This document shows positions 5,792 through 6,754 of a stretch of 6,754 nt of DNA, one piece after another (positions within the stretch are counted from its first letter, which is position 1; every line of letters starts with the position of its first letter). Made by a program: the position numbers and the translations under genes. Where the stretch lies: NCBI GenBank assembly GCA_025965635.1, contig JAOPWO010000200.1, positions 1-6,754 of the forward strand, given 5' to 3'. The notes beneath the pieces were generated by a model that was given only the letters and a program-made list of their open reading frames with translations, was not told where the DNA came from and searched no databases. Source of the stretch: Modestobacter sp. (GTDB lineage Bacteria; Actinomycetota; Actinomycetes; Mycobacteriales; Geodermatophilaceae).

Positions 5792-5904
5792 CGGCGGATG
5801 CTAACCCTGCGGTCCATTCCTCTCGGCCTCGGTGCACGACCGCCCCTGTCGCGGCCGACGGCTGCCATGGCGGAACCTCGCAAGCCGGTTGAGACAAGAT
5901 CGCG
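5792..5904. other. Downstream gap of the aldolase, probable outer end of the IS3 remnant
   Basis: No gene is seen in this 113-bp gap. GGAACCTCGCAAGCCGGTTG (5874-5893) lies just beyond the IS3-type transposase stop, where the terminal repeat of such an element is expected, and resembles IS3-type ends. The opposite end is not in recognisable form, so the boundary near 5870 is an estimate. No convincing terminator for the aldolase was found. Confidence 0.35.
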
Positions 5905-6436
5905 TTAGTTGTCCTGGATGAGGGCCTCCCTGCTGGGCTGGTCGATCCAGGCGGCGGTCGGCAGCGGTGGCGCCGTTGTGCGCCAGCGGCGTAGGCAATC
6001 GGGGTTGGGCTCGTAGGTCACCTGCAGCGTGGCGGCGCGTTGGGCGCGGACTTCGTGAGCGGTGCCGTGGTGCCCGAGGTAGGGGTGTGCAGCCGAGGCT
6101 GAAGTGGCGGTGGTCGCGGTGTAGTGGATGCAAGCTGCCTGGCAGGGCGCCCGTGCGTCAGCTAGGGAGGGGAGCCGGTGACGCCGAGGTCGACCAACAA
6201 CTCGGCGACGGGCTTGGAGGTCATCGAGGTGCCGAGGTCGTCGTGCACGCTGCCCGGGGCGCCGTGCACCGTCCTCACGTCCGCGAGCAGAGCCGCGGCG
6301 ATCTCGGCGTCCTCTCGGGAGGCGACGGTCAGCCGACGACCTAGCGGGAGAAGATGTCGATCACCACGTAAGGGTCGTGGTGGACGCTGCGCTCGGGTCC
6401 GCGCCGAGTGGATGTGGTCCTGGTCGAGCACCGCTT
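5905..6436 (-). pseudogene. IS3-family transposase (OrfB, integrase-core) remnant
   Basis: Minus-strand pieces rebuild a decayed IS3-type OrfB. The 5' piece reads RRGPERSVHHDPYVVIDIFSR (about 6409-6347) with the first catalytic Asp. The next codon, normally Tyr, is TAG. One base is then missing in the following GGCTGACC, which should encode G-W-T. After this shift the frame reads VASREDAEIAAALLADV and HDDLGTSMTSKPVAELL (to about 6170), with the second Asp but Leu where HADRG has Arg. The segment carrying the catalytic Glu is largely lost. Short pieces follow (DHRHFSLGCTP about 6114-6082; YLGHHGTAHEVRAQRAATL). The C-terminus TAAWIDQPSREALIQDN is intact and stops at 5905-5907. The 5' edge is uncertain because homology to another transposase on the opposite strand begins at about 6396-6408. 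Confidence 0.82.
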
Positions 6437-6754
6437 CGCCTGCACGGAGAGGCCGTGTGCTCGGCGAACGTTCGTCGAGGTCGGTGTCCAGGTGCCGTTG
6501 ACCACCCAGCTGCGGGCGGCGGTGCTTGGAGGCGGTCGTGCTGGCGGGTGGTTGCCGAGATCGCGACCGGCCCCGGCCTGTCCTCGTGGACGGTGCAGCG
6601 CACGGTCGACGCCGCCGCCGAGGCCGTGACCGACCCCGACACCGTGGCAGTCCGCCGCCTGGGGATCGATGAGCACCGCTACCGTTCGGTGCGCTTCTTC
6701 CGCGACGACAACGGCGGCTGGCGGCGCTACGAGCCCTGGCTACCCACCCTGGTC
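6396..6754 (+). pseudogene. ISL3-family transposase, N-terminal part, frameshifted, runs off the window
   Basis: On the plus strand the zinc-binding N-terminus of an ISL3 transposase is readable from about 6408 (VLVEHRFACTERPCARRTF, VEVGVQVP, TTQLRAAVLGGG). Near 6535-6548 the frame changes and the helix-turn-helix region follows: RVVAEIATGPGLSSWTVQRT. Next comes the start of the DDE domain: VAVRRLGIDEHRYRSVRFF, with the first catalytic Asp in GIDEHR, and RRYEPWLPTLV at the window edge. A segment between VQVP and TTQLRAA appears shortened relative to the family. No start codon or left inverted end was found, because an IS3-type remnant on the other strand meets it at about 6400. It carries the half of the transposase that the 2583-3359 element has lost, so the two cannot be compared directly. 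Confidence 0.82.

Noticed and set aside
1..6754. CRISPR array, tRNA/rRNA genes, defence or toxin-antitoxin system
   Set aside because: No regularly spaced direct repeats, tRNA-like cloverleaf or recognisable effector proteins were seen on either strand.

Overview
The window is high-GC, with G or C at most third codon positions. It looks like actinobacterial DNA, probably from an actinomycete with aromatic catabolism. The proteins resemble actinomycete versions of their families: a PaaX-type regulator, a stand-alone Rieske oxygenase and ISL3/IS3 transposases. No genus can be named from the sequence. The density of broken mobile elements suggests an accessory region, either a genomic island or a plasmid.

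Layout, left to right. (1) 112-150 is a strong hairpin, probably a terminator. (2) 115-399, minus strand, is the 3' third of a phage-type tyrosine recombinase. (3) It is joined out of frame at about 400 to 399-1241, minus strand, the N-terminal half of an FAD monooxygenase related to salicylyl-CoA 5-hydroxylase and 2-aminobenzoyl-CoA monooxygenase. That gene is broken by frameshifts and an internal loss. (4) 1406-2212, plus strand, is an intact PaaX-family repressor, divergent from the broken monooxygenase. (5) 2213-3541 is degenerate DNA. It contains an ISL3-family IS remnant (2583-3359) with recognisable inverted ends and a perfect 8-bp target duplication. (6) 3542-3608 holds a good promoter with an overlapping dyad. 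(7) 3609-4868, plus strand, is an intact Rieske non-heme iron oxygenase. (8) A 26-codon ORF lies at 4865-4945. (9) 4946-5791, plus strand, is an intact class II aldolase/adducin-family protein. (10) 5905 to about 6436, minus strand, is a decayed IS3-family transposase. (11) About 6396-6754, plus strand, is the N-terminal half of another ISL3 transposase, running off the window.

The three intact genes look like a small aromatic-acid module: a ring-hydroxylating oxygenase, a metal-dependent lyase or decarboxylase, and a regulator typical of aryl-CoA pathways. An oxygenase of this class needs a reductase, and none is encoded here. The truncated aryl-CoA hydroxylase suggests that a neighbouring branch of the pathway has been lost. 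I see no CRISPR array, tRNA, rRNA or recognised defence system. The most instructive non-coding structures are the datable IS insertion, the promoter dyad at 3542-3558 and the tight stop/start arrangement around the small ORF.
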